Assembly: GCF_036894955.1 (NCBI RefSeq)
Contig: NZ_CP145905.1
Span: 3,986,501-4,050,500, forward strand
DNA from: Paenibacillus sp. KS-LC4
GTDB lineage: Bacteria; Bacillota; Bacilli; Paenibacillales; Paenibacillaceae
Direction: 5' to 3'
DNA length: 64,000 nucleotides
Shown: positions 57,032-64,000 of the stretch, piece after piece
Numbering within the stretch: position 1 is the stretch's first letter
Layout: each line of letters begins with the position of its first letter
Translations under genes and position numbers: made by a program
The notes under the pieces: model-generated
Told to the model about the DNA's origin: nothing
What the model saw: only the letters and a program-made list of their open reading frames with translations
Database searches by the model: none

Positions 57032-57060
57032 ATTATAATGAAGCTTTCGCGCGATGTCAA
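57032..57060 (-). promoter_or_regulatory. SigmaA promoter of the leuS T-box
   Basis: On the minus strand TTGACA (57055-57060) and TATAAT (57032-57037) are perfect consensus at the ideal 17-base spacing, a very strong promoter placed just before the T-box stem I. Confidence 0.95.
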
Positions 57061-57088
57061 GCGATAGCCCCTCCGCTCTCAATTATCC

Positions 57089-57117
57089 ATGGCATTTGCC
57101 CCAAGGAGGGGTATAAT
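57089..57117 (+). promoter_or_regulatory. Possible promoter of the lipoate ligase gene
   Basis: TATAAT at 57112-57117 is perfect; ATGGCA at 57089-57094 is a weak -35 at 17 bases. It lies 48 bases before the ATG at 57166. Confidence 0.6.
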
Positions 57118-57165
57118 AGGAGCAGCAAGCTTTTGCAACCTATACTATTTTCGGAGGAATCGTTT

Positions 57166-58164
57166 ATGATGCGTTTTGTAAGCAACAAACATATAACAGA
57201 CCCGGCGCTTAATTTGGCGCTGGAAGAATACATTTTACGATCACTGCCGCCAGAGGACGATTATTTGCTGTTTTATATTAATGAGCCTTCCATTATTATT
57301 GGCAAAAACCAAAATACAATGGAAGAAATCAACCCGCGCTATGTAGAGGAAAATAATATCCATGTCGTACGCCGGCTGTCTGGAGGCGGAGCCGTTTATC
57401 ATGACGAAGGGAATTTAAATTTCAGCTTCATCATGAGCGACGATGGCCAATCGTTCCATAATTTCAAGAAATTCACCGAGCCTGTCGTGAAGGCGCTAGC
57501 CGCGCTTGGCGTTCAGGCCGAGCTTACGGGTCGCAACGATATTCAAGTAGGAGAACGAAAAATTTCCGGCAACGCGCAGTTTTCGGCACGTGGCAGAATG
57601 TTCAGCCATGGCACCTTGCTGTTTGATTCCGAAATTGAAAATGTCGTATCGGCTTTGAAAGCGAATCCCGAAAAATATGTATCGAAAGCGACAAAATCGA
57701 TACGCAGCCGCGTAGCCAACATTTCCGAGTTTCTGGCAGCACCCATCACGATTGAAAACTTCCGCCAAAGCGTGCTTGCTTCCATTTTTGAAGGCAGCGA
57801 GGAAATTCCCTATTACGAGCTGACTGAGGAGCAATGGGCAGATGTCCGCGAGCTGGCCCAGACGCGATATCGCAACTGGGATTGGAATTATGGCCGATCA
57901 CCGGCATTTAATATGCGCCAGACGAGACGGATAGAAGGAGCTGGCACATTTGATGTGCGCCTCCAAGTTGAAGAGGGCCTAATCGTGGATGCCGCTGTAT
58001 ATGGCGATTTCTTCGGCCGTGGCGAGAGCAGCGAATTTGCAACGCAGCTTATCGGTCAGCGTTACGAAGCAGCAGCGCTCGGCAGGCTGCTTGGCGAAAT
58101 TGATTTAGGCTATTATTTCGGCAAAGTGACGAAGGACGATTTAATGGGCCTGATTTTCGAATAA
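57166..58164 (+). CDS. lplJ: Lipoate--protein ligase
   Basis: Attaches lipoate to the lipoyl domains of dehydrogenases or GcvH. The 332-residue protein starts MMRFVSNKHITDPALNLALE, with the substrate motif RRLSGGGAVYHDEGNLNFSF near 70-90 and the C-terminal accessory domain (FNMRQTRRIEGAGTFDVRL). The start at 57166 is preceded by CGGAGGAAT at 6 bases; the frame extends 90 codons upstream but runs through the T-box region. It is divergent from leuS. Confidence 0.95.
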   Translation: MMRFVSNKHITDPALNLALEEYILRSLPPEDDYLLFYINEPSIIIGKNQNTMEEINPRYVEENNIHVVRRLSGGGAVYHDEGNLNFSFIMSDDGQSFHNFKKFTEPVVKALAALGVQAELTGRNDIQVGERKISGNAQFSARGRMFSHGTLLFDSEIENVVSALKANPEKYVSKATKSIRSRVANISEFLAAPITIENFRQSVLASIFEGSEEIPYYELTEEQWADVRELAQTRYRNWDWNYGRSPAFNMRQTRRIEGAGTFDVRLQVEEGLIVDAAVYGDFFGRGESSEFATQLIGQRYEAAALGRLLGEIDLGYYFGKVTKDDLMGLIFE

Positions 58165-58168
58165 TAGC

Positions 58169-58216
58169 AAAAGGCGCCCCGGTTTTCTCTAAGTAAGAGA
58201 GACCGGGGCGCCTGTT
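58169..58216. terminator. Terminator between lplJ and the vanZ-like gene
   Basis: AGGCGCCCCGGT (58172-58183) pairs with ACCGGGGCGCCT (58202-58213), with an inner CTCT/AGAG stem. The T run is short, but the stem is very stable between convergent genes. Confidence 0.82.
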
Positions 58217-58249
58217 ATTTCACACGATAGATTGAAAGGATCAAGTCCG

Positions 58250-58714
58250 CTACATGCTTTTTTTGCCAATTGCAAGCCGCCTAATCCAGACAACAATCCC
58301 GTAACCAAGCACAGCAGCGACGCTGTTCATGATTATATCATCAATGTCGAAGCTGCCGCGCCTCGTGAGCATTTGCAGCATTTCCAGCAGCGTAATAAAT
58401 AGCAGAAACGACAGCAGCGTCTTGCCCAGCCGCCAGCGAAAAACAATGGGAAGCGCGATGCCATAAGGTACGAACACGACAAGGTTGCCGCCCATATTAA
58501 TGACCCAATCGCTAAGATTTATATGATTAAAGTTCGTTATATACAGCTTAATCGTCGAAAACGGAATGAAATTATATCGAAGCTCCGCACGGTTGCCCGC
58601 CTGCCGGCCAAACCCAAAAAACATTGCATAAATGAGCCACATCGTATAAACAACGATAAGAGCGGCTGTCACTTTTTGAACAAAGGAAACGGAATTACCG
58701 CCTGCCTGCTTCAA
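58250..58714 (-). CDS. VanZ family membrane protein
   Basis: A small membrane protein of the VanZ/teicoplanin-resistance family; most members have unknown roles and do not imply glycopeptide resistance. The 154 residues have four hydrophobic helices and the signature INMGGNLVVFVPYGIALP plus FDIDDIIMNSVAAVLGYGI. It starts with TTG at 58714, nine bases after GGAGGGG, with no nearby ATG. It follows the DinB-GNAT gene by 27 bases and is probably co-transcribed. Confidence 0.88.
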   Translation of the reverse strand: MKQAGGNSVSFVQKVTAALIVVYTMWLIYAMFFGFGRQAGNRAELRYNFIPFSTIKLYITNFNHINLSDWVINMGGNLVVFVPYGIALPIVFRWRLGKTLLSFLLFITLLEMLQMLTRRGSFDIDDIIMNSVAAVLGYGIVVWIRRLAIGKKSM

Positions 58715-58741
58715 CGTAATCGCCCCTCCACTTCTCCCGGG

Positions 58742-59998
58742 TTAATAGGACACCGCTAATTTTTTCACTCGATACCAATAGCTGTATTGCAGCGTAAAGC
58801 CCAGCTTGTCATACAAGCGATTAGCCGCCTCATTAGCATGCGTAACGAGCAGATAGCTGTGCTCCGCCCCAATCTCCTTGCCCCACTGCAAAATATGGAG
58901 CAGAAGCTGCTCGCCAAATCCACGCCTGCGAAAATCCGGTGAGGTCACGATGGCATACAGACCAATATATCCTCGCTCCATCACGCCAATTCCGCAAGCC
59001 GCGGGCGCTCCCTCTACATAAAGCACTGCAAAGGCCGTCTGGAACGGCGGTGATGCAAACATATTTTTCAGCGTCTCGCGCTCAACTGCCGTGTGCTTCG
59101 CCATCGACGTGTAGGCTGCCAGCCAAGCTTCACTTATAAAAGGATCTATGCGCACGTCCAGCCCGCCAGCCGGCTTACGCATTTGAGCAAGGGGCGCCGT
59201 TTTGACATAGACGGGGTCTATTTTGTCGTAGCCTTGCAGCGCGAGCGTCTCATCCAGCTCCGGGGGCTGGGAGAATGGCGTTATTTTATAGGCCGTATCC
59301 AGTCCATGCGCCGTATAAAAAGCTTCGCCATAGGCGATTTTTCGCGATAGCTCTTCCCCGCTGCAGGCTGCTGGCACAATGGAGTTTGACCGTTTGGTAT
59401 AGCCGTTCGCCAGACGAAGCTGCCACCCCTCATACATAAGCACTTGCAGCGCAGGCCAAGCATTCATTGATAGCTCCTCCAGCTTGAGCTGAAGCCGCTC
59501 CTCCAAGGAGGAATTTAATGCTGCGCTGTCCAGAAGCTGCTTAATCTGTGCCACATGATGCCGGTCATGCGCAATAAAATCGTTCAAATACGCCTGCAGC
59601 CGGAAGGGATGCCCCTCGCTATCTATGTATTCAGCCTCATATTGCTGCTCCGGCAAAGCTTGAATGAGCCCCACAATCGCTTCACGATCCTGAATCGTCT
59701 GCCTGATCAGCTTGGCAATTGAAGTATAGCGACCATATAAACGGGCATTTTCATTAAAAGCATCATAATCCAAATGCCTCAGCGTCAGCGCCTGCTGTCG
59801 ACTCAATCTTTCAATGGCTGTCGTGAGAAAATAACGATCCCAAAGCGCTATATGAGCGACGACCTCGCGAACAGACCATTTTCCCGGAGCCAAGCTTAGC
59901 TCCCATACCGCTTCCTCCTGCTGCTCCAACGTCCCCACAAATGTAATCCATTCCTGAAAATTTTTGAGCAACTGCTGTTTTCCCTGCTCCTGCTCCAT
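58742..59998 (-). CDS. DinB-GNAT fusion protein
   Basis: A two-domain protein of 418 residues. Residues about 1-160 form a DinB-like four-helix domain with metal-binding His residues (VREVVAHIALWDRYF and FIAHDRHHVAQI); residues about 170-418 form a GNAT acetyltransferase with TSPDFRRRGFGEQLLLHIL and a C-terminal NRLYDKLGF typical of the fold. The substrate is unknown. DinB members often bind metal and act on small thiols, so the fusion may modify a small molecule. It is upstream of vanZ. Confidence 0.88.
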   Translation of the reverse strand: MEQEQGKQQLLKNFQEWITFVGTLEQQEEAVWELSLAPGKWSVREVVAHIALWDRYFLTTAIERLSRQQALTLRHLDYDAFNENARLYGRYTSIAKLIRQTIQDREAIVGLIQALPEQQYEAEYIDSEGHPFRLQAYLNDFIAHDRHHVAQIKQLLDSAALNSSLEERLQLKLEELSMNAWPALQVLMYEGWQLRLANGYTKRSNSIVPAACSGEELSRKIAYGEAFYTAHGLDTAYKITPFSQPPELDETLALQGYDKIDPVYVKTAPLAQMRKPAGGLDVRIDPFISEAWLAAYTSMAKHTAVERETLKNMFASPPFQTAFAVLYVEGAPAACGIGVMERGYIGLYAIVTSPDFRRRGFGEQLLLHILQWGKEIGAEHSYLLVTHANEAANRLYDKLGFTLQYSYWYRVKKLAVSY

Positions 59999-60152
59999 AA
60001 ACCGCTCTCCCTCGTTTCGCTTTCCCTATATGTGAGCTTACTTTTATTCGGAATGATCTATAGTAGGTTGTGCCTCATATCGAAGCCAAACAGCCGCCCT
60101 GACGGCGGCATATGCCAATCCATTAACCACTAACAACATAACTATTAAGCAA

Positions 60153-60455
60153 TTAAAGCAATTTAAAGCGGGTAATTTGGTCAAGCTGCTGCTCTGCCAT
60201 TAAAATCGGACGCTGTCTCGGCCCAAACAGATCAAAATGCGGATAGCTGTCCCGGTAATGAATATATCGGGGATCAAGCCCGTAAGACATACACCACTGC
60301 GTCAGCTTATCTATATTGGAGCAGCCTACTTTCGTTACCGTCTTCATAGTCGGAAAGCGCGGGTCCAGCCAGTAATGCGTCAAAAAAGCGATTTCTCCGC
60401 TCTGCACCCGTTCCTTCCAATCATTCATTTCGGTTCTGGATATGCCGAATGCCAC
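60153..60455 (-). CDS. Conserved hypothetical protein
   Basis: A 100-residue soluble protein resembling conserved Bacillus unknowns, with MAFGISRTEMNDWKERVQSG, GEIAFLTHYWLDPRFP, TKVGCSNIDKL and YPHFDLFG. I recognise the pattern of a conserved family but not its function. It is 12 bases downstream of the ywbE gene and presumably co-transcribed. Confidence 0.82.
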   Translation of the reverse strand: MAFGISRTEMNDWKERVQSGEIAFLTHYWLDPRFPTMKTVTKVGCSNIDKLTQWCMSYGLDPRYIHYRDSYPHFDLFGPRQRPILMAEQQLDQITRFKLL

Positions 60456-60467
60456 TCGTCCATCTCC

Positions 60468-60668
60468 TTATTCCCCTGGTAAAATATGCTTAACACGACC
60501 TACTTGCCCATCTGTCAGCCGAACTTTAATGCCGTGCGGATGCGTGCTGGAATTCGTCAGCAAATCCTTGACGATGCCTCGCGTCAGCTTGCCCGTACGC
60601 TGATCCTGCTTAAGTACAATGTCAACCTGCTGACCCGGCTTAACCGCCGCGCGATTCGTTCCATTCAT
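60468..60668 (-). CDS. ywbE: YwbE family protein
   Basis: A 66-residue beta-rich protein, with VKPGQQVDIVLKQDQRTGKL and SSTHPHGIKVRLTDGQVGRV, the whole of the YwbE family. Function unknown; the KOW-like beta pattern suggests nucleic-acid or ribosome contact, but this is inference. It is the first gene of a pair with the 60153 gene. Confidence 0.92.
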   Translation of the reverse strand: MNGTNRAAVKPGQQVDIVLKQDQRTGKLTRGIVKDLLTNSSTHPHGIKVRLTDGQVGRVKHILPGE

Positions 60669-60770
60669 GCGTTACCCTTCCTTTTCAAAAAAACGTCTTG
60701 AGCGAGCGTGTGTACTTGATTATGACTTTTTTCAAAATACAAGCAGTTATAAGCTTAACTCTTATAATGA

Positions 60771-60807
60771 GCTTAACTTTCTCGAATTGAAACACGCTGC
60801 GCCTTCA
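60771..60807 (+). repeat. Possible relic of the 101-bp repeat (family 1), opposite orientation
   Basis: TTTCTCGAATTGAAACACGC and the following TGCGCC closely match the reverse complement of the 101-bp unit (TTTCTCGGAATGAAACGCGC, TGCGCC). The rest is lost. It lies between ywbE and the divergent helicase gene. Confidence 0.55.
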
Positions 60808-60926
60808 TAGAATTTATATTTTTCTTTCAAAATAGCATAGCATATGTGCAGGAAAGATGCACATGATGGGTACAACCTGTTATACTTAACACCAAACGAT
60901 GTTTTATGAAATGAGGAAATTGTCTA

Positions 60927-62627
60927 ATGTCAACTGATTTTACTGCAATGGGCGTTATGCCGGAGCTGGCCTCGCGTCTCCATGAGAACGGAATTACCGA
61001 GCCAACACCGGTTCAAAAAAAATCGATTCCCGTACTGCTAGCGGGACAAGACGTCATTGCCCAAGCTCAAACCGGAACAGGCAAAACGCTTGCCTTTGCC
61101 TTGCCTATATTGCAGCGCATTCAAGTGCACAAGGAACAGGTGCAGGCGCTTATTCTGACTCCAACCCGCGAGCTTGCCATTCAAATTACGAGTGAGCTTA
61201 CGAAGCTTGCTCCGACTGTTGGCGCTACAGTGCTAGCCGCTTACGGCGGACAAGATGTTGTCGCACAAATTCGCAAGCTGAACAACGCTCCCCATATCGT
61301 TGTAGCAACACCTGGTCGTTTACTTGACCATATTCGCCGGGAGACGATTAATCTGGGCAAGCTAAAAATGCTCGTGCTGGATGAGGCTGACCAAATGCTG
61401 CATATGGGCTTCCTGCCGGAAGTCGAGAACATTATTGCACATATGCCTAGAGCCCGCCAGACGATGCTGTTTTCGGCTACGATGCCGGAGGCGATCAAGC
61501 GCCTTGCTGCAAACTATATGAATACGCCAGTCGATATTCGTATTCAAAGCACGCATGTGACGCTGGACAACATTAAGCAATTCGTCATCGAAACAACGGA
61601 CCGCGGACGTGAACGTGCCGTTATGCAGCTCATTGAGCAGCATAACCCTTATTTAGCTGTTATTTTCTGCCGGACGAAGGTGCGGGCCAAAAAACTGAAT
61701 GCTGCTTTGCAGGATAAAGGCATTCCTTCGGATGAGCTGCATGGCGATTTGACGCAAGCGAAGCGTGAGCAGGTCATGAAGCGTTTCCGCGATGCCAAGC
61801 TGCAAATTCTTGTCGCAACGGATGTCGCTGCGCGCGGACTTGATGTAGAAGGCGTTACCCACGTCTACAACTACGATGTACCGCAGGATTCGGAAATTTA
61901 TATTCACCGTATCGGCCGTACAGGTCGCGCAGGTCAGCGCGGTACAGCAGTAACTCTCTCTTCACCGCATGATCGCGGCGCAGTTGCTCACATCGAGCGC
62001 AGCATTGATGCTTCCCTGCAACGCTTTACGATTGACGAAGATGGTCAATTAACAGCTGACAACACGAAGCGCTCAGCAGCCCCAGCCAAGGCATATGGCA
62101 GAGATTCCTCCTCATCAGAGCGTGGCGGAAGAACACGCGGTGGACGCGATTCGGGACGTTCCGGCCAGCAAGGACGCAGAGGCGGCGAAGCCTCTGGTGG
62201 TCGCGGACGTCAGCAAGCTGGCGGCAGAGGCCGTGGGCAACAGGCTGAACGGTCAGCCGCTCCAAGCAAATCGGGCGGCGGCAGCCCTTGGGAAGCAGCA
62301 AGCGGCGGTAATTCAGGAGGCAAGCGCAGCGAACGGCCTTCCAGTCCTCGCGGCTTCGGCGGCGGCGAGCGCAGCGAACGACCTTCCGGTCCTCGCGGCT
62401 TCGGCGGCGGCGAGCGCAGCGAACGACCTTCCGGTCCTCGCAGCTTTGGCGGTGGCGAGCGCAGCGAACGTTCCTCCTCAGGTGCACCGCGCAGCTCTGG
62501 AGGACGCAGTTCCGGTGGACGCAGCTCCGGTTCTGGCAGCAGCGGTCGCAATTCCGGCGGTTCCAGCCGTGGTTCCAGCCCATCCCGTGGCGGCGGAGCA
62601 GGAAACGGTCGCGGTCGCAAAAGATAA
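60927..62627 (+). CDS. DEAD-box RNA helicase with RGG-rich tail (CshA-like)
   Basis: An ATP-dependent RNA helicase for ribosome assembly and mRNA decay or cold adaptation. The core has the Q motif (GITEPTPVQKKSIP), AQTGTGKT, PTRELAIQ, TPGRLLDH, DEAD, SATMPEA, and HRIGRTGRAGQRG. From about residue 385 comes a low-complexity Arg/Gly/Ser tail (RGG and SSGGRSSGGR), with a 15-residue unit repeated three times (ERSERPSGPRGFGGG). At 566 residues it is longer than B. subtilis CshA. GTG/ATG ambiguity is absent; GAGGAAATT precedes the ATG. Confidence 0.94.
   Translation: MSTDFTAMGVMPELASRLHENGITEPTPVQKKSIPVLLAGQDVIAQAQTGTGKTLAFALPILQRIQVHKEQVQALILTPTRELAIQITSELTKLAPTVGATVLAAYGGQDVVAQIRKLNNAPHIVVATPGRLLDHIRRETINLGKLKMLVLDEADQMLHMGFLPEVENIIAHMPRARQTMLFSATMPEAIKRLAANYMNTPVDIRIQSTHVTLDNIKQFVIETTDRGRERAVMQLIEQHNPYLAVIFCRTKVRAKKLNAALQDKGIPSDELHGDLTQAKREQVMKRFRDAKLQILVATDVAARGLDVEGVTHVYNYDVPQDSEIYIHRIGRTGRAGQRGTAVTLSSPHDRGAVAHIERSIDASLQRFTIDEDGQLTADNTKRSAAPAKAYGRDSSSSERGGRTRGGRDSGRSGQQGRRGGEASGGRGRQQAGGRGRGQQAERSAAPSKSGGGSPWEAASGGNSGGKRSERPSSPRGFGGGERSERPSGPRGFGGGERSERPSGPRSFGGGERSERSSSGAPRSSGGRSSGGRSSGSGSSGRNSGGSSRGSSPSRGGGAGNGRGRKR
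62325..62470 (+). repeat. 45-bp coding repeat in the helicase tail
   Basis: Three adjacent 45-base units start at 62325, 62370 and 62415, with a partial fourth from 62460. They encode ERPSGPRGFGGGERS-type 15-residue repeats and differ by a few bases, suggesting recent expansion. Confidence 0.93.
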
Positions 62628-62638
62628 ATGAACATTTC

Positions 62639-62685
62639 AAGCAGCTTTCCGTCGATATCTATCGACGAGAGCTGCTTTTTTCATC
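62639..62685 (+). terminator. Terminator of the helicase gene
   Basis: AAGCAGCT (62639-62646) pairs with AGCTGCTT (62670-62677), with an inner GTCGAT/ATCGAC stem, followed by TTTTTT. Confidence 0.92.
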
Positions 62686-62891
62686 CCTCCCGGGCATTCG
62701 ATATAGTAACATGTATCATAAGCTGCTGAATTTAGCGGCCTTACAAGAGCCCAATTATAAATGACCCATGACAGGAGTCCATTCCAAACAGGGCGAAATA
62801 CATACAATACTGTATACCGAGCGGCAGGGAAACGAACATTACAATAAAGCAGCACCCTAAGCCGGAAATTAACTGTACAGGAGGAATTAGC

Positions 62892-62984
62892 ATGTCTGGT
62901 GTACATGGAGGCTTCACATCGACGGGTGCCATCCTGGTCCTGTTTATTCTTCTGGTCATCATAACTAAAGGATTTTTGTACTAA
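62892..62984 (+). CDS. YjcZ-like sporulation peptide
   Basis: A 30-residue peptide (MSGVHGGFTSTGAILVLFIL, then LVIITKGFLY). The Gly-rich start and single hydrophobic helix fit the YjcZ family of small sporulation proteins. An AGGAGGAATT site lies 7 bases upstream. CATACAAT at 62801-62808 resembles a SigmaE/SigmaK -10, but the -35 is not clear. It is followed by its own terminator. It probably locates to a spore or mother-cell membrane; the function is unknown. Confidence 0.85.
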   Translation: MSGVHGGFTSTGAILVLFILLVIITKGFLY

Positions 62985-63002
62985 TCCTAACCACACACTG
63001 CA

Positions 63003-63045
63003 TGCAAAAAAAACCGTCGGGATTCGCGCTCCCGGCGGTTTTTTC
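63003..63045 (+). terminator. Terminator of the YjcZ-like gene
   Basis: AAAAAACCG and CGGGA pair with TCCCG and CGGTTTTTT around a short loop. It lies 20 bases after the stop; the A-rich side also gives a T run on the minus strand. Confidence 0.9.
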
Positions 63046-63051
63046 TTCATT

Positions 63052-63291
63052 CTATCTCTCCTGTATGACAAGGGAGACTCGTTTTTTATTTCGACCCTTA
63101 TGCCTGATCAGCCGCAAGCTCGTTTTAATGCTCTCAGTTCCAGCAAAGCTCAGCGTACCTGCCAAAATAGCGTTGTGGAGCAGCTTAAGCCCCACATTGT
63201 ATGTCAGCATGCCGATTACGATTTCAATTATGATGAAACGCCTGATATCTGCTGATGTAATGACGTATACTTTAAAGGTTTGGGCACGCAA
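63052..63291 (-). CDS. Hypothetical small membrane-associated protein
   Basis: A possible 79-residue product with one or two hydrophobic stretches (RRFIIIEIVIGMLTYNVGLKL split across about 17-37) and a basic C-terminus (RLIRHKGRNKKR). It would start with TTG at 63291, eight bases after GAGGTGAT. No family recognised. A plus-strand frame overlaps but has no ribosome site. The hydrophobic-basic pattern makes it plausible, not certain. Confidence 0.45.
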   Translation of the reverse strand: MRAQTFKVYVITSADIRRFIIIEIVIGMLTYNVGLKLLHNAILAGTLSFAGTESIKTSLRLIRHKGRNKKRVSLVIQER

Positions 63292-63392
63292 GCAGCAATC
63301 ACCTCATGAATGGTATTTATTAACCTACCCTATGATGCTGACAGATTGTCTCATTCATTATGCTTCGAATGCTGCTGCTGCAAATTCCGTCA

Positions 63393-64000
63393 TTATTGCA
63401 AATCCGTCCGTCGATAAGTACGAAGCAGCTCCAGCTCGCCTTCAGTCAGCTCACGATAGCTTCCCTCTTCAAGCTCAGGGTCCAGCGCCAGAGGGCCCAT
63501 GGCCACCCGCTTTAAATGGACAACCTGTTTGCCTACTGCCTCAAACATCCGCTTGACCTGGTGGAACTTCCCTTCCATAATCGTTAACGTAATCATCGAC
63601 ATAACGCCTTCAACCGTCTGTTCCTGGCTCCGTACATTCAGACGGGCAGGCATCGTCACATACCCATCATCCAGCTCAACGCCCGCAGTGAACCGTTCTT
63701 GGTCTGTACGTCCCACATTTCCTCGAACGACCGCCTCGTATGTCTTTGGCACATGCTTGCGCGGCGACAGCAGCTCGTGGGCCAGTTGCCCATCATTGGT
63801 CAGCAGCAGCAGACCAACCGTATCCTTGTCCAGACGCCCTACCGGAAACGGCTGAATTGCCTGATCCTCGTACTCAAGCAAATCAACGACCGTCTCGTCT
63901 TTACGATCCTCAGTCGCCGATACGACACCTGCTGGCTTGTTCATCATAAAATAAGCGAACTCCCGGTAATTGACCTGCCGTCCTTCGAACTTGACCTCAT
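63393..64000 (-). CDS. RsuA-type pseudouridine synthase, N-terminus cut by window edge
   Basis: A 16S or 23S rRNA pseudouridine synthase of the RsuA/RluB/E/F family. The visible part has YFMMNKPAGVVSATED, the catalytic motif GRLDKDTVGLLLLTNDG with the nucleophilic Asp, and the C-terminal EGKFHQVKRMFEAVGKQV. The N-terminal S4 domain lies outside the window. The VVSATED block favours RsuA (pseudouridine 516) over RluB, but this is not certain. Confidence 0.93.
   Translation of the reverse strand, partial: EVKFEGRQVNYREFAYFMMNKPAGVVSATEDRKDETVVDLLEYEDQAIQPFPVGRLDKDTVGLLLLTNDGQLAHELLSPRKHVPKTYEAVVRGNVGRTDQERFTAGVELDDGYVTMPARLNVRSQEQTVEGVMSMITLTIMEGKFHQVKRMFEAVGKQVVHLKRVAMGPLALDPELEEGSYRELTEGELELLRTYRRTDLQ

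Noticed and set aside
56896..57165. 90-residue N-terminal extension of the lipoate ligase
   Set aside because: It runs through the leuS T-box and promoter; the family start at 57166 has a good ribosome site.
62095..62631. Ala-rich plus-strand and Pro/Arg-rich minus-strand frames over the helicase tail
   Set aside because: Other-frame readings of the GC-rich 45-bp repeat; the helicase frame explains the region.
62761..62847. 28-codon plus-strand ORF before the YjcZ-like gene
   Set aside because: No ribosome site, and it overlaps the likely promoter region of the YjcZ-like gene.

Overview
The window is chromosomal DNA from a spore-forming, competence-gene-bearing member of the Bacillota, most like Paenibacillus or a close relative. 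This rests on the sporulation genes (yqfC, yqfD, spoIIP, gpr, a YjcZ-type peptide), the HrcA/CIRCE heat-shock system, a leucine T-box, late-competence genes, frequent GTG/TTG starts with strong AGGAGG ribosome sites, and gene order that largely follows the Bacillus subtilis comER-to-era segment. No tRNA, rRNA, prophage, transposase gene or CRISPR array is visible.

Layout. 1-11000 (mostly minus strand): era (cut by the window edge), cdd, dgkA, ybeY, pgpH, phoH, yqfD, yqfC, a membrane-anchored unknown, floA, nfeD, yqeY and rpsU. 11000-25900: a block foreign to the B. subtilis order, with a possibly lipid-anchored flavoprotein, an exported polysaccharide deacetylase, a HIT protein, the addB-addA helicase-nuclease pair, a PUA-domain RNA methyltransferase, a divergent Na/Pi-type transporter and a Nudix hydrolase. 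25900-35900: the stress and translation operons hrcA-grpE-dnaK-dnaJ, prmA, a site-2 protease, rsmE and mtaB. 36300-43700: a NAGS-like acetyltransferase, hemW, lepA, yqxA, spoIIP and gpr, then rpsT on the plus strand. 43700-54200: holA, an ECF sigma factor with its anti-sigma factor, a small unknown gene, comEC, comEB, comEA and divergent comER. 54200-64000: T-box-controlled leuS, divergent lipoate ligase, VanZ, a DinB-GNAT fusion, ywbE, a DEAD-box helicase with an RGG tail, a YjcZ-like sporulation peptide and an RsuA-type pseudouridine synthase cut by the right edge.

The coding content is mostly conserved housekeeping. The unusual material lies between genes. (1) A 101-bp palindromic unit occurs as a 3.6-copy tandem array upstream of rsmE, as a separate copy inside the leuS mRNA leader between the T-box terminator and the start codon, and as probable relics near 51.1 and 60.8 kb. 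(2) A second repeat family of about 190 bp with inverted ends occurs at 36.1 and 47.8 kb. (3) A 15-bp minisatellite of about 18 units lies at 47.47-47.74 kb. (4) A hexanucleotide tract and a strong terminator separate comEB from comEC, which are contiguous in B. subtilis. (5) A 31-codon ORF with a good ribosome site sits directly in front of holA. No evident multi-gene undescribed system was found; the two structured repeat families are the best candidates for new biology.
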